Positions 27,261-38,340 of a stretch of DNA of 64,000 bases are shown here, piece after piece. Below the pieces are notes generated by a model, which had not been told where the DNA came from, searched no databases, and saw only the letters and a list, made by a program, of their open reading frames with translations. Both the position numbers and the translations under genes were made by a program. How positions within the stretch are numbered: position 1 is the first letter of the stretch; each line of letters opens with the position of its first letter. The DNA comes from Caprimulgus europaeus (Eukaryota > Chordata > Aves > Caprimulgiformes > Caprimulgidae), in contig OU015541.1 in assembly GCA_907165065.1 (NCBI GenBank), forward strand, positions 7,760,501-7,824,500. Reading direction: 5' to 3'.

Positions 27261-29019
27261 GAACTTGTTTTATTTTCCCTTGAAATGCTGGAAACATTTT
27301 ACTGTGAATGGATGGTGAACATCGCTGTTTGCTGATAGTTTCAAAAGCACAGAATGACCTTCATTTCCTTCAGTCTTTGTTCAAAATTAGCAATGAAAAA
27401 TACTTGTTTGCATGTTTTGCACAGTCATTTTTGTTAGAAAAGTAATTTTCCATTTAAAAAAAAAAAAAAATCAAAGGATGTTTTCACTTGCCAGATTGAG
27501 AAGCACATGAATGCTGGGATGCAAACGGGAGGGCAGAGGCGTACAGTGGGCTTCCACACTTCTCATGGTACTTTTCAACAGGACTGTCACTGGCAGCACA
27601 AGGTGCAGCAATGTCAGTTTTAATTAAAACCTTTTGTTTTACCTACTGCACAGAACAGCTGCAGCATAAACCGAGAAGCAAAGGCACCACAACAGGTACA
27701 AGTTCAGGTTTTGTTGAACATAAATAGGAGGCATTACTCGTGTGAACCCCACACAAAGCTGGTTCGTCCCATAAATTCTAGAAAATGTCGTTTCTCCCCA
27801 AAATGTTCCACACAAGCTTTTGCTGATTTACAAACAATGTCAGCTACAAAAATTTGCAGAGTTTTTTTTTTCCTGAAAAAGTAAGGGCAAACAATTTTTT
27901 ATGCCTAGATGTATGTGCAAGTCACTTATGAATCACAGCTAAATACCATTAGATAAGTAGCTCATTGAAGCTGCTGCATCTAATTCAGTAACAATTACAA
28001 ATTGAAGCTTCCTCCCCAGGCTTTCTAATGAAAACAAGACTTTTTAGAGGGTGGATAGTAGCTGTTTACTGTTACTAACCACAGCCAAACTTTGAAGATA
28101 TTTAAGATGAAGGGGCTTCAGGTAACAGGTAGATATCAAGTTCTTTTTGAATTTCAGCGTGACTGAAAGATGCAGCAATACTAAATCTTAAACCTCCACA
28201 AACAGATGGCAACTGTCCCTCTGTCCCTAAGCCGCAGCACTGCCCTGTGTGTCCCTGCTCCTCCCTGCCTGATGATTTCACCTGCTGCTCTGACTCAGCT
28301 GCCATCGCTCTTTTAGGATGTTGAACCTTGTATTTTGAGGTGGTTGATGCAGTTCTCCAGCTCCAGTCAAAAGAATGACTTGCAGTAAAAGCCAAGCCCG
28401 GGCAGAGAGGCTGACACAAGTATGTATGCTTGATGCTGACCCATCACACAGGACAAATCTTGCCTGGAACTGAATGTCCGTTTGAGTACATAGTGAGCTG
28501 GATGTGCAGGTGTGATCCTGAAGGAGATAAGTTCTCTCCTTCCACAGCAATTAAAATGGGGCTGGAAGCATGTACCGCAAACCTGGGGTGGACCTTAAAC
28601 TCCTTGAGGATCCATTATGAAGTAATTACTACAGGATATCAGAAGCTGGTGTGTTTGATAGTCCTCATCTTATAAATCTGAGCTGCAGCTGTGAGGGTGT
28701 AAGCACAAATGCACTTTGAAAGAGTTATGTGAGTAGAGAGGCTACCACGGAGCAGCCAGCCCAGCCTCACCACAGCCCCCAAGCCCCACAGCAGAGCTGC
28801 CTGGGTGTTTTCCAACCCCTTCCACCCAAAATCAACCAAGTGAGCAAGGATGATTTATACCAAAGTGTTATCTGAAACAGAGCAGGGGACGTTTACCACA
28901 ACTGCCATGTTGTAAGGTGGTGAAGGTGGAAATGCCCTGTATGGGGAGCGGTGACAAGGACCTGGCAACATCTTCTCTGGGCTGCTGGATCTGAAGGACA
29001 CTTGCCTCCAGCCTTGTGC
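27261..29019. other. Intergenic, no gene seen
   Basis: AT-rich with a GC-richer patch at about 28,100-28,420. Minus-strand frames there (about 105 and 90 codons) overlap and do not match a family I recognise. Confidence 0.6.
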
Positions 29020-29120
29020 CCACTGTGAAGTCCCCTTTGCCTCAGTTTCCCCTTATATGTAAAATGCAGGTAGACATATTCATCCCCAAGGTGGGGGAGA
29101 TTGTTAATTAGATAATAATC
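29020..29120 (+). repeat. MIR-like SINE fossil
   Basis: ctttgcctcagtttcccctt, then atatgtaaaatgcaggtaga and ccccaaggtgggggagattg followed by ttaattagataat. This is close to the MIR consensus (cctcagtttccccatctgtaaaatgggg, gaggattaattagataat in outline). The clearest MIR-type match seen. Confidence 0.6.
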
Positions 29121-32100
29121 GTCAAGTTATTTTAAACTGAAAAATTGTTAAGTCTGGTGAGCAATGTGTTTTTATTTCTCTGATTGTTTTTCAGAGAGAT
29201 TTTTTTTTTCTGTGTGAGCATTCACAGAACTATCCTTGCAAGATATGCATCTCATTTTCATGAGAATTTTATGAAAACCCCAGGGAACAGCAACCATATT
29301 ACCTGAAGTTAAGTTTATATCATAAGCTATAGGTAGCAACTAGTCAAAAGACACAAAGGACCTTTGGAATTTAAACTTGTTAGGTGTTCTGCTTAATACA
29401 GCTGAGCAAGAATTTCTGCTGGCATTGAAGTTTTCAGAGCTAGGCTGTGCTATTTAAAATGGAATTTCACACTAATGAGCCTAAAATAAAATAATGTGCG
29501 GAAGGAGATTTCAAAGTATACTCGATTGTATCAGTCGTTCCGTATAAACAGAAAAAAATTACAAATACAACCAAAGAGCACCCTCTTCCGGACAGCAGCG
29601 CCCATGCAAACGCTCTTCTAAAAACAGACTTTGTAGCAAGTCGTAAGAACTATGCTGGTCCTAAAGGAGAAAGGGAGAGAAGGTAAGATGCTGTAGATAA
29701 CGTTTCACATTCCATTTTCCAAGAAAAACATAGAAAATATGACTCTACTTTTCTTTTTCTGGGCGTTTTATATGAAATCATGAAAAACTAACAGAAACAG
29801 AGAGCAAATTTGCTTCAAAAGTAGATCCCACTTATGAAAGGTTCATTTTCATCACAGGTTTATTATTACTGTAAGACCTTTCAGATGGGTCATTCAACAG
29901 ATCTGGGTTAATAATTTTTGTATCCAATAGATACTTCATTTCTTCTATTTCCAAGCTTATCATAAAAGATTTTTTTTTCCACTACATATGTAGAAGCTAC
30001 ACTTTATTCTGTAGATCTTTATAAGCAAATATATTTTATGTATTTGATATTCTGCCTTCTTCAAGAAGGTGCTCTTATGTTTCTGATTCTTGTCTCAATA
30101 CATTTAATTCTTAAGTTCAAGTTTCCATTTTTAATTTTGCTTTCAGTGAGTATGCTGCCACACTCACTGAAACTCATGAAGCCTGATAATAGATGAATTA
30201 ATTTGTTACAGGATTCCTGGAAAGCAAACACATATGACCATGGGGAATATTACCATGATAAAGATTTAATTGTAAAATGAAAATGAGTAGCAGTTGAAGT
30301 TCAGATAGCATTTCCCTAGCTGTGATTTTTGCATGCAGATGTTATTCTAAAGAAACTTAAGATGTTACCCCCTCATGTTTGTTACCCCTTTCCATGATCT
30401 TTTCAGTGTCTGAAAAAGTAAAGTACCAACATCTTGTGACATGAGCACAAAGCTAAAGCCTTCTTTCAGAATAATTACTTTTTTCTTTTTCTTTTTTTGT
30501 GCAGTGAGTTCAGAAATTTTTTTGCAGAGTTCACAAATAGTGTTATTAAGTTGTGGTGCAAAACCAATTTTTTTTTATTATTATTGTTATTTTACATCAG
30601 GACTGACCAAGCTAAATACCTTGATAATCAGACATTGGTAGATAGAATTTTCTAGTCAGAATATCCTTTGATGCTTTGTAAAATGGTGGTATGTTTATAC
30701 GGTTCAAATGCAGAGTTCTTTGCACACTATTTCTGACAAAGAAGATTTCAAGTCATGCTTCTCTGTGTTATGGCCGAGATAATTAAAATTTGCACACAAG
30801 GAGAGTGTTTTGGTTATCATTCTAACAATATCAAACGTAATCTACAGTAGCATAAGAAGAAACACAACTCTTGCTCACTTGAACAATCTCACTAAACTCA
30901 GAAAAGGAGGTTTCTTGTAAGAAAAATTTGCAGCCATCAAGAGCTGTAGCTCCAATGCCCTGGACATGGTACTTAATAAATGACCTATTATTACACAATG
31001 CAAAAGGAATTTTCTCTTTATTTTCATCTCTCAGTTAATCTAGCTGAAGAAATCTTTTAATTTAAAAGTTAGAGAGGTTTGATTTCTAGCAACTAAGGTA
31101 TAAGCAGAAGTCCTTACTGTCATGTCACAGTAAAACATTCCTCTTTTATGGACCTTTGCAGAAACCATGGTTGTGTGAAGAGGAAACCTGGTAAAGGTGT
31201 TTTTGTGGTAAATTGATAGGTATTGCTCGTACTGAAATTCTGCAGACTTTCCTGCATGCACAGGCTTCATGAAAGATGGTAAGATTTATAGAGAAAAACT
31301 GAAGGAAGAAGATTATTTTGGGAAAGCTTTGGAGTGTATGAATTAATAAATTCTAGTTGTCCTGGCTCTTAGGAATTCCATTCTGTCTAAATTTCAGTTT
31401 TGTTTTCTACTTTCCCTCCCCAGTAGAGTTGAACCTGGGAATAGCATCACTCAATGGCTCGTTAGTTTGATAAAGTGGCATAAGTGACTATAGCTACAAT
31501 GGGTACTTCTAGCTCAGAAGCATTTATAGGTCTCAAGGGAATTCTGAAAAACACCAGAAAATCTTTAGGTACTGAATCACAGGCAAGTATTTTGAATCTT
31601 TAATTTTTTTTTATATATTCTTTTCTATGAGAATGTCAGAACTAAAATATGGAATATGCTTTTCCCACTTGGTTTCTTTTACTTGTAAAGCATTCAAAAG
31701 CTTCTAGAATAAAATTACCTCTATGCCCTACTAGGGAGCCAGCAAAACTCCATTGAGTACCAGGGGAGTCTCTCTGCTGGTGTTGCTTTCCATTTTTAAC
31801 CCAAATATAATAATAAAAATGACTAAATATTAGACTGGAGCTGTACAATCTTAGATCCAGCATTTATTTGTTATCATGTTTATCCCAGTGGAGTTTTACT
31901 GTACTTTTATATTTATACATAATGTGCTGAAATGTATTCCACAAATTAACTAGTTTATTTTCAGGTGTGACATATTCATCATCACAATAATATAAATCTG
32001 TTTTAAAAGTTTGTTCAGATTATGACAGCAGCCAATTTGCATTTAGGAAAAAAATTGAAACAGAAATGCAAAGAGATAAGAGGTGCAGGAAGGATGGGAA

Positions 32101-32709
32101 GGTATGGCAGAGAAACAGTTTGCAAAGAAAAAAGGGAATTGCAGATAACACATTAAAAAAAATTACAAAGCTTAAAAAAATCCAACAATTTGAGAACAGT
32201 TTAGGGATACTCTAATTCAGCAAATATCTGAAGTCCACACAATTCTCGGGGCGGGGGGGGGGGGGGAAAGAGGCATAAAACATTTTCTTAAGGACCATCA
32301 GAGCCTGATAACTGGACAGCATTTCACACACAAAGCCCCAGGGCACTGCAGCCAGCTCCCGCGGCAACAAAAATGGGGAGCTCCAGTACATGTCTGCTGA
32401 TGCAACTGGTCTGCTCTCACCTACCACCAGCAACTGAGACTGCGCCAGCCAGGGCTGCCAGCACCCACTGAAGGACAATTTATGCTGAGAAGCAACTGCA
32501 GATAATCAGAAATTCCCTGAGAAACTGAATTCAATCCTGAAACACTACAGCTAACTTTCCTAATCATAACTGTGTGCTTTCCAGCGTGTGACAGACATTG
32601 AAGCATAGTTGCATAGTTAACCCCATAAAATCCTGAAAATTTCCCCTGTGTGGATTTAGGTCTGCTTTCTGACAATGAATAATTAGACATCTCTACATAA
32701 AAATACATT
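29121..32709. other. Intergenic, no gene seen
   Basis: AT-rich non-coding DNA. T-rich and (ATT)n stretches occur near 30,475-30,500 and 30,570-30,595, and a G tract at 32248-32266. Nothing else recognised. Confidence 0.6.
32248..32266 (+). repeat. G tract (G4-C-G14)
   Basis: Four G, one C, then fourteen G. It can form G-quadruplex structures and is prone to length error in assembly. Confidence 0.9.
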
Positions 32710-33100
32710 TCTATTTTGTTACAGTATTCATTTGAGGTTTAATCACAGTTGTCAATGTGCTATTTCAGTGAATATTTTCATATTGAGTTATTTTACAGTT
32801 CATACAGCGGTAAAAAATATTTTAAGGTACTAACTGATTACTTGGATTTTATTTATTGTAGAGGAAAGCAATGACATTCAAAATATTGTATAAATAGCAA
32901 ATACATTAAACAGCAAAATCCCTACCTTGCATTATGAATTGAAATGACATTATTTTCAAACATTTGAAAAACATCATCATAATTATATGTTATCAACACA
33001 GAGACAGATTACCTATTATTTTAACATAATTAATTTGAGCTCAGTGCATTTATGTTGCTGTGTATGTCATTATCCATCAATATAATTATGAAATGCTAAA
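32710..33100. promoter_or_regulatory. Candidate conserved non-coding element
   Basis: About 390 bp, very AT-rich, with essentially one CpG, no simple repeats, and many homeobox-like cores (gaattgaaatgacatt, cataattaatttgagc, atataattatg). Enhancer-like texture; inference. Confidence 0.3.
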
Positions 33101-36100
33101 AATTGGGGTTTGAATCTTCAGGTTATTTTAATTGGATGGGTTTTTTCTCTAAATCCACCATTCATTTGTCTCAATCTTCAACGTCTCAAATTTTTAATTA
33201 CAATTTATATTTCTTTTTTGTCCGTCCCTTCAGCCACACCCCAGTCTCACATGTGATGTTTTCACACCAGGGCCTTCCAGAGAGATAAGCTTTCCCTCTT
33301 CAGTGACCACAAGCTTCTAACCAAGTTTATATTCTGTTCTTGCAACATTGTTGGCTTTTTTTCATGTCTTATTGCTATGTTCTCCCTCACTTATACTTTC
33401 ATAACTCTGGTTTCTATTTTTTTTTTTCTCTTTTAAACCTTTTTTTCTCTTTTTTATCCTCCATCTAGTGTGAAAGACAAACAAAACAATAAATGGTATG
33501 ATATTTTAAAGGGCTTTCTCTATGTCAGGGTTTGTTCTCCTGTCTAGCTCAACTGATAACTCTCTTCCCAGTCCTTCAATAGGTCTGGGTTGTTGGGTTT
33601 TTTTTTCTCTGAGCTTGCCAGGTAGGATACGTTGCCCCTGTGTGATCTCAGGTGACGGGGGGTGGATGGAAGCTCTGTATGAAGGTAAAAGTCTTCATAT
33701 TTCTTGTTGTACATAAATGTCTGTCTCCAGGAAAGCACTGAGGCCACAGCTGTCCAACGCAGTGCCTGGGAAAGCCTGTCTCCAAGGCTCTGATGAGGCC
33801 TGACTTTTTTATGCCTCTGTCTGACTTTTTCCTTTCTCTCTCATGATTGACATTTGTCTTTTCTGGGCCGTGTTTGCTTGCACTGCATTTGTAGGGAGCC
33901 TGAAGCCCTGCAGTATTTTCATTTCAGTCAGGTTAAGGGTGACAAAGATTACACATGCATACTGATTTATGCCTTAAAGGCTGGAAATAGTGTCAAGTGT
34001 GATCTCAGCAGAGCTCTGCTCGATGACTCAAGTGCTCGGTATGGTGTTGTACTCTCAGACATCAATCCTCATCCAGTAAAATGAAAACTCTCTGTCCAGA
34101 ACATCGTTCAATAAAGTCCTGATCTGTAAGTGTTATTAGTTATTAATAAGAGAATAATGATATTTTCAGTGTTCATGCCAAAGCCAGACTCGAGCCTTTA
34201 CCGGGGCTAAGTACTGTTGAAATGCAGAGCAGTGAGCAGTGCCAGCCTCCAAGAGCTTTCACTGTAAATGTGCACTTGATAACCAGTATCTCTGCAAACC
34301 ACACACTCGTGTGCTTCTGAGATCATTTCACTACAAAGGTCTTATGCAAAGAGCCAATGTAAGTGTATATCCAATGTTTTTAAAGACAGGTCCTTACATT
34401 ATTGCATTTGGAAATGCCAAATGTCAAGAGTTCTTGTAAATAGCAGTGGCTCTGAAGGTGTTTATTATCCCAAAGATGAGGTATTTTTTAAAAATATTTC
34501 AAGCTCTGCATTATGTTGAAGTCAATACCTACAGGCTGTTTCTTCTTCTAACCATATATGTAAGACAAAAGCAAAACAAAACCCAGAAAGAGTGCTTTGA
34601 CAGTTAATATTCCCTTAAGCTATAAAAAGCCAAGGAGTTGAACCACAGGCACCTGCATTGCAAGCTACTGGTGGTTCTTGTGTGGGTACCTTTCTCCCTC
34701 TGGTTTTAACCATAAATAGCTGCCTGCACCTGAAAACTTTTCCCAGCACAGACATTATCAAAATTGATAGGTCCCTATGAAAAGGATTCATTTGGCCCCA
34801 CCTCCTCTTCCCCCAGTGAAAAATGCTTAAAAATTCCCAGCTGAGCTGTATGTGCAGCATGCTGGGAAATAACAGAGGTGGGAAGAACACAAGAGCAGTC
34901 CAAGACTGAGCACTTTCCTTCCAGTGGCCTTCAGCCCTTGCCAGCACAGAGAACTACGCAGTTTGGTTTGCTCCTGACCAAGTGCTTTTTGCAAGACAGC
35001 TGGAAGGAATGATGGAAGGGGTGGAGGGAATTCCTTTTTCCAATGCCAGTTGCAGCAGTGCAGTTAGCTCTGAATCTTTTCCCTTAAGTTAATTTAACAC
35101 ATCTCATTAACAGTGTCCAATTGAATAATGCAGCAAATGTTTCTAAAAGAGCTGGTAATGCACCAGACACAAACCCATTCATATCTGACTCAGTAGTGCA
35201 ACCTCAGACCATCCCCACATCAATTAAATATTGTTACCCTGTCACCCAGTCTGAAGGAGCAAGCCCATCAGTGAGTACGGCTGCAGTGCTCTTTCCCTGC
35301 TGTATTTGTTCTGGCAGTCAAAACAGGGACACGTAGCCTGCCTAACTGTCATTGCAGGTCCTTGGATAAGTGAAAACTCACTTTTAACAAAACACAATCC
35401 CTATTCTTTTCTAATCAAGTCAAGCAGGCTTGTATTCTAATGAAAAGGCATTAAAAGGAGAAAGAGATTAAAATAAGTTATGCTATACTCCAAAGTATAC
35501 TTGTGACTGAGACTAAAATTGGTGGACAGACAGACAGGCAGACACTCTGTCAGCTTTGGAAATGGGTCACAGTGTTCTGGAAAAAAACAGTAAAATGAGT
35601 TAAAAGTCAGCTTTCAGTTCCACAGCTCTACCTACACTGCAGAAAAAGTCGATTACTTTAAGATTTAATTTATTCTGGATAGACTCCTGAACTAGTCTCA
35701 TCAGCACTAACCATATTCCTATTTCTGTGCTACGCTTTATAGGTACTGGATATGTAAACATAACCATACTAACATAAAACCATCTATATATCCAGAATCA
35801 ATGTAAATTCCTTAACCTGTATTATTTTCGGGGTGAGAGGGAATTCTGAATACATTTTGAAATTCCTAGTAATGTCCCACATTCAATAGCGTTGTGTGGA
35901 GTTTGTTTTCCTTCTTTTTTAGTATTTCAATCTGTTAATCAAATTTTTAATCTAAAATTGGATTAAAATATACCTGAGGTCTTCAAGTGAGATAAATTTG
36001 ACCCTTGCAACCAGCACTATGATATGCTATCGAACACGGTCAGCAGGTTTCAAAGGCCGGAACTAGGATTATCACCTTTTGTGTCTTATCTTGGCCCCTT

Positions 36101-37239
36101 AACAATCCCATGTCTGTGCTATATTGTTTTGGCAAAATGGGTCAACGGAAATGTCAAGCGGACACCACTTTCCCAGGAAAATAAAACTTCAACTGTAATG
36201 TGAACTGGCATTTGAAATTCTCAGTATGTTTAGTGCACACACAAACTATTCTGCATTTATTAATGAATACACAGTTACATCTACACAGCTATAAAACCAT
36301 TCGGCAGAAAAATCAAACTCGCAAGGAGAAAGCAAAATTAATAGTTTGTTTTCCCATTCGTGTCTGTCCACATCATACGATCTTCAGTTACCCATTAGTC
36401 CATTCTGTGCCCCCTGCAGCCGCTTTACCCCTGTGTCGCCAGGTGAATGTTTTCCTCCCCACTACCGTGCAGAGCACAGAAGAATTATCAGCACCTAACG
36501 CAGTCTGAAGGGATCAGGATCCTGAACGCATGCACAGACAGAATGTGTCTGTCAGAGACTTTGTCTGCTGAACTCTGAATCTTTACTGATCACGCGCAAA
36601 TAGAGCTTTTTGTGTCTTACAGCTTGGTAAAATTCAAGCAGCAAAAGGCATCTACCTGAAGTAAAGGCCATCTGACTTCCAAATTTCCACTTTTTACTCA
36701 GTGTATGTGGAACGTTGCCAGTCTTTCCTGACAAGCAGCATTTTTAATACAGGGCAAAGCAAGATAACTTTCAGTGAGCAGCACTCCAAAACGGCTGAGA
36801 GGGTTTGTTGCTGCAAAGCACTAAACACACTTGGCACAAAACTTCCGAAAAAGGGGTGTCATCTTATAGGAAAGTTTTCTCCAGCCCTGGAGGAACACTG
36901 TCTGCCTGTAATGCCCACTGAGGTCTACACCCAGAAACCCAAACAACCAAGGGGCTTTCCAGTAACTTCAGTGGGTATCAAGAGTCTGATTTGGCACCAT
37001 TAATGAAATGCTCAAGATTTGGGGTGAGCACAACTGAAGAAAAGGTTGAGGGCTTGTGGAGGGCAAATGGCCTGTAAGAAATCTTGGAAAGGAGGACTGA
37101 TAAAAAGAGCAATTACATCCGTGCAGCCAGTTTGGTTCTCTGCACAGTTATCAGTGTTGTGCCAGCGATGAAGATTTCATGTGAACACCGGTCATTATGA
37201 CCCCAAAGAAAAGGCCAAAACTGAAGGCTACATTTCACT
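33101..37239. other. Intergenic leading to the ZFP64 promoter, no gene seen
   Basis: AT-rich with a pyrimidine tract at about 33,413-33,465. The open frames are short or overlap. An AATAAA followed by GT-rich DNA at about 34,110 is isolated and has no gene before it. Confidence 0.65.
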
Positions 37240-38340
37240 GTGTCTCCTAGCCCAAGATTTAACCCCGCCACCAGCCGCAGCTCGTCGCCGAACTCCCGTA
37301 AGCTGGGTGAACTCCAGCTCTCCCTCAGGACAAAGGCCTCTGGGGAAGGAGGGCTGAAGCACGCGTGGGGCCTCGGCCCGGCTACCGCGGCCCTGGCCTC
37401 AGCAAAGGCGCGAGTGGGGCCGGTGTCCTCACGGAGCGCGCAGGGTTTAATAACGCGGTTTTGTTTTGTCAGGGACGTCCCTTCCCTGGGCGCGGAACGA
37501 AAAGGACCCCGGCCCGTGCCGATGTGGGTGGGGGCGCCGGCAGCGGCGGGAGCCCTGAGGCTGGCGGTAGGTGAAGGCAGCCGTAGCCTCGCCGCTGCCA
37601 CTGAGCATGCTCGGCTCCTCCACATCCGCCCCCGCTCGGCAGCCGGCAGGCGCGGGGGGAGAGGTTCCCCGCCGGTAATAAGCCCTTTGCAGGTGGCGGA
37701 GGCGGCGTGCGGGGCTGGCTGCTGCCATGAATCCCAGCGGCGGTGGCGGGGTGGCGGCGCCGGCCTTCCGCGGCCCCGTGCAGTGTAAGTGCCGCTGCGC
37801 GCCAGCGGGCTATGCGCGCTCCGGGGCCCGCGCGGCGGAAACCGAGCTGAGCCGGGGCCCGGGCAGGCCCCGAAACCTGAGTAGCGCAAGAAACAGGCGG
37901 GAGCGGAGCCCGGGAACCTGTCTGGGGGGGGGGAACCCGGGAATCTGGGTGAGCGCCGCGGCCCGTACAGGCGGTGGCGGGCTGCGGGCCGCCGGGAGTG
38001 CCGGGCTGGGCGGTGGGCACCGGGCACTGGGCGAGCTCTGTGGAGCGAGGCCGCGGCCGCTGGGCGAATGTCTTCCGCGCGGCGAGAACCCCCCGCGGGA
38101 CCCCGAGGCCTTCGGGGAAGCGTTCCCGGGGACACAGGCGGCCCGTTCTCCCCGCAGCCCCGTGCCGTGCAGCCTCGTGCGGTCCCGCCCCGGTGCCCTC
38201 AATGACCCCCTCCGCAGCTCTAGGCAGGGCCAGGCCGCCGTGGCCCGAGGGGCTCCCCGCTGCCGGGGTGTTTGCTCGGCGGGATGTCTGTCTGTCCATT
38301 GGAGCGATGTCACCCGCTTCCCTTTTCTTGGGATGAGCTT
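37240..38340. promoter_or_regulatory. CpG island with ZFP64 promoter, 5' UTR, exon 1 and start of intron 1
   Basis: The sequence changes abruptly from AT-rich desert to GC-rich DNA dense in CpG, then returns to AT-rich after about 38.4 kb. It holds a GC box (CCGCCCCC, 37626-37633) and a perfect 10-bp palindrome GAGCATGCTC (37603-37612), an NRF1-like core, 115-124 bp before the start codon. There is no obvious TATA box. This is the usual form of a broad housekeeping-type promoter, so the start site probably lies within about 37,550-37,720; that is inference. Long open frames on the minus strand here (for example 37113-38135 and 37469-38602) are a by-product of high GC and do not look like protein genes. 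Confidence 0.85.
37727..37784 (+). CDS. ZFP64: ZFP64 coding exon 1
   Basis: It encodes 19 residues, Gly-rich (MNPSGGGG), plus the first base of codon 20. The ATG has G at -3. The donor is CAGT|GTAAGT, a strong match. The next exon supplies tt, making Phe20 before the conserved PGGTT. The Gly-rich stretch is specific to this sequence; N-termini of this family vary. Confidence 0.9.

Noticed and set aside
28102..28550. Minus-strand frames with CGGLRFSIAASFSHAEI, at first suggestive of an aminotransferase end
   Set aside because: The resemblance is a few residues only, with no neighbouring exons and no conserved catalytic motif.
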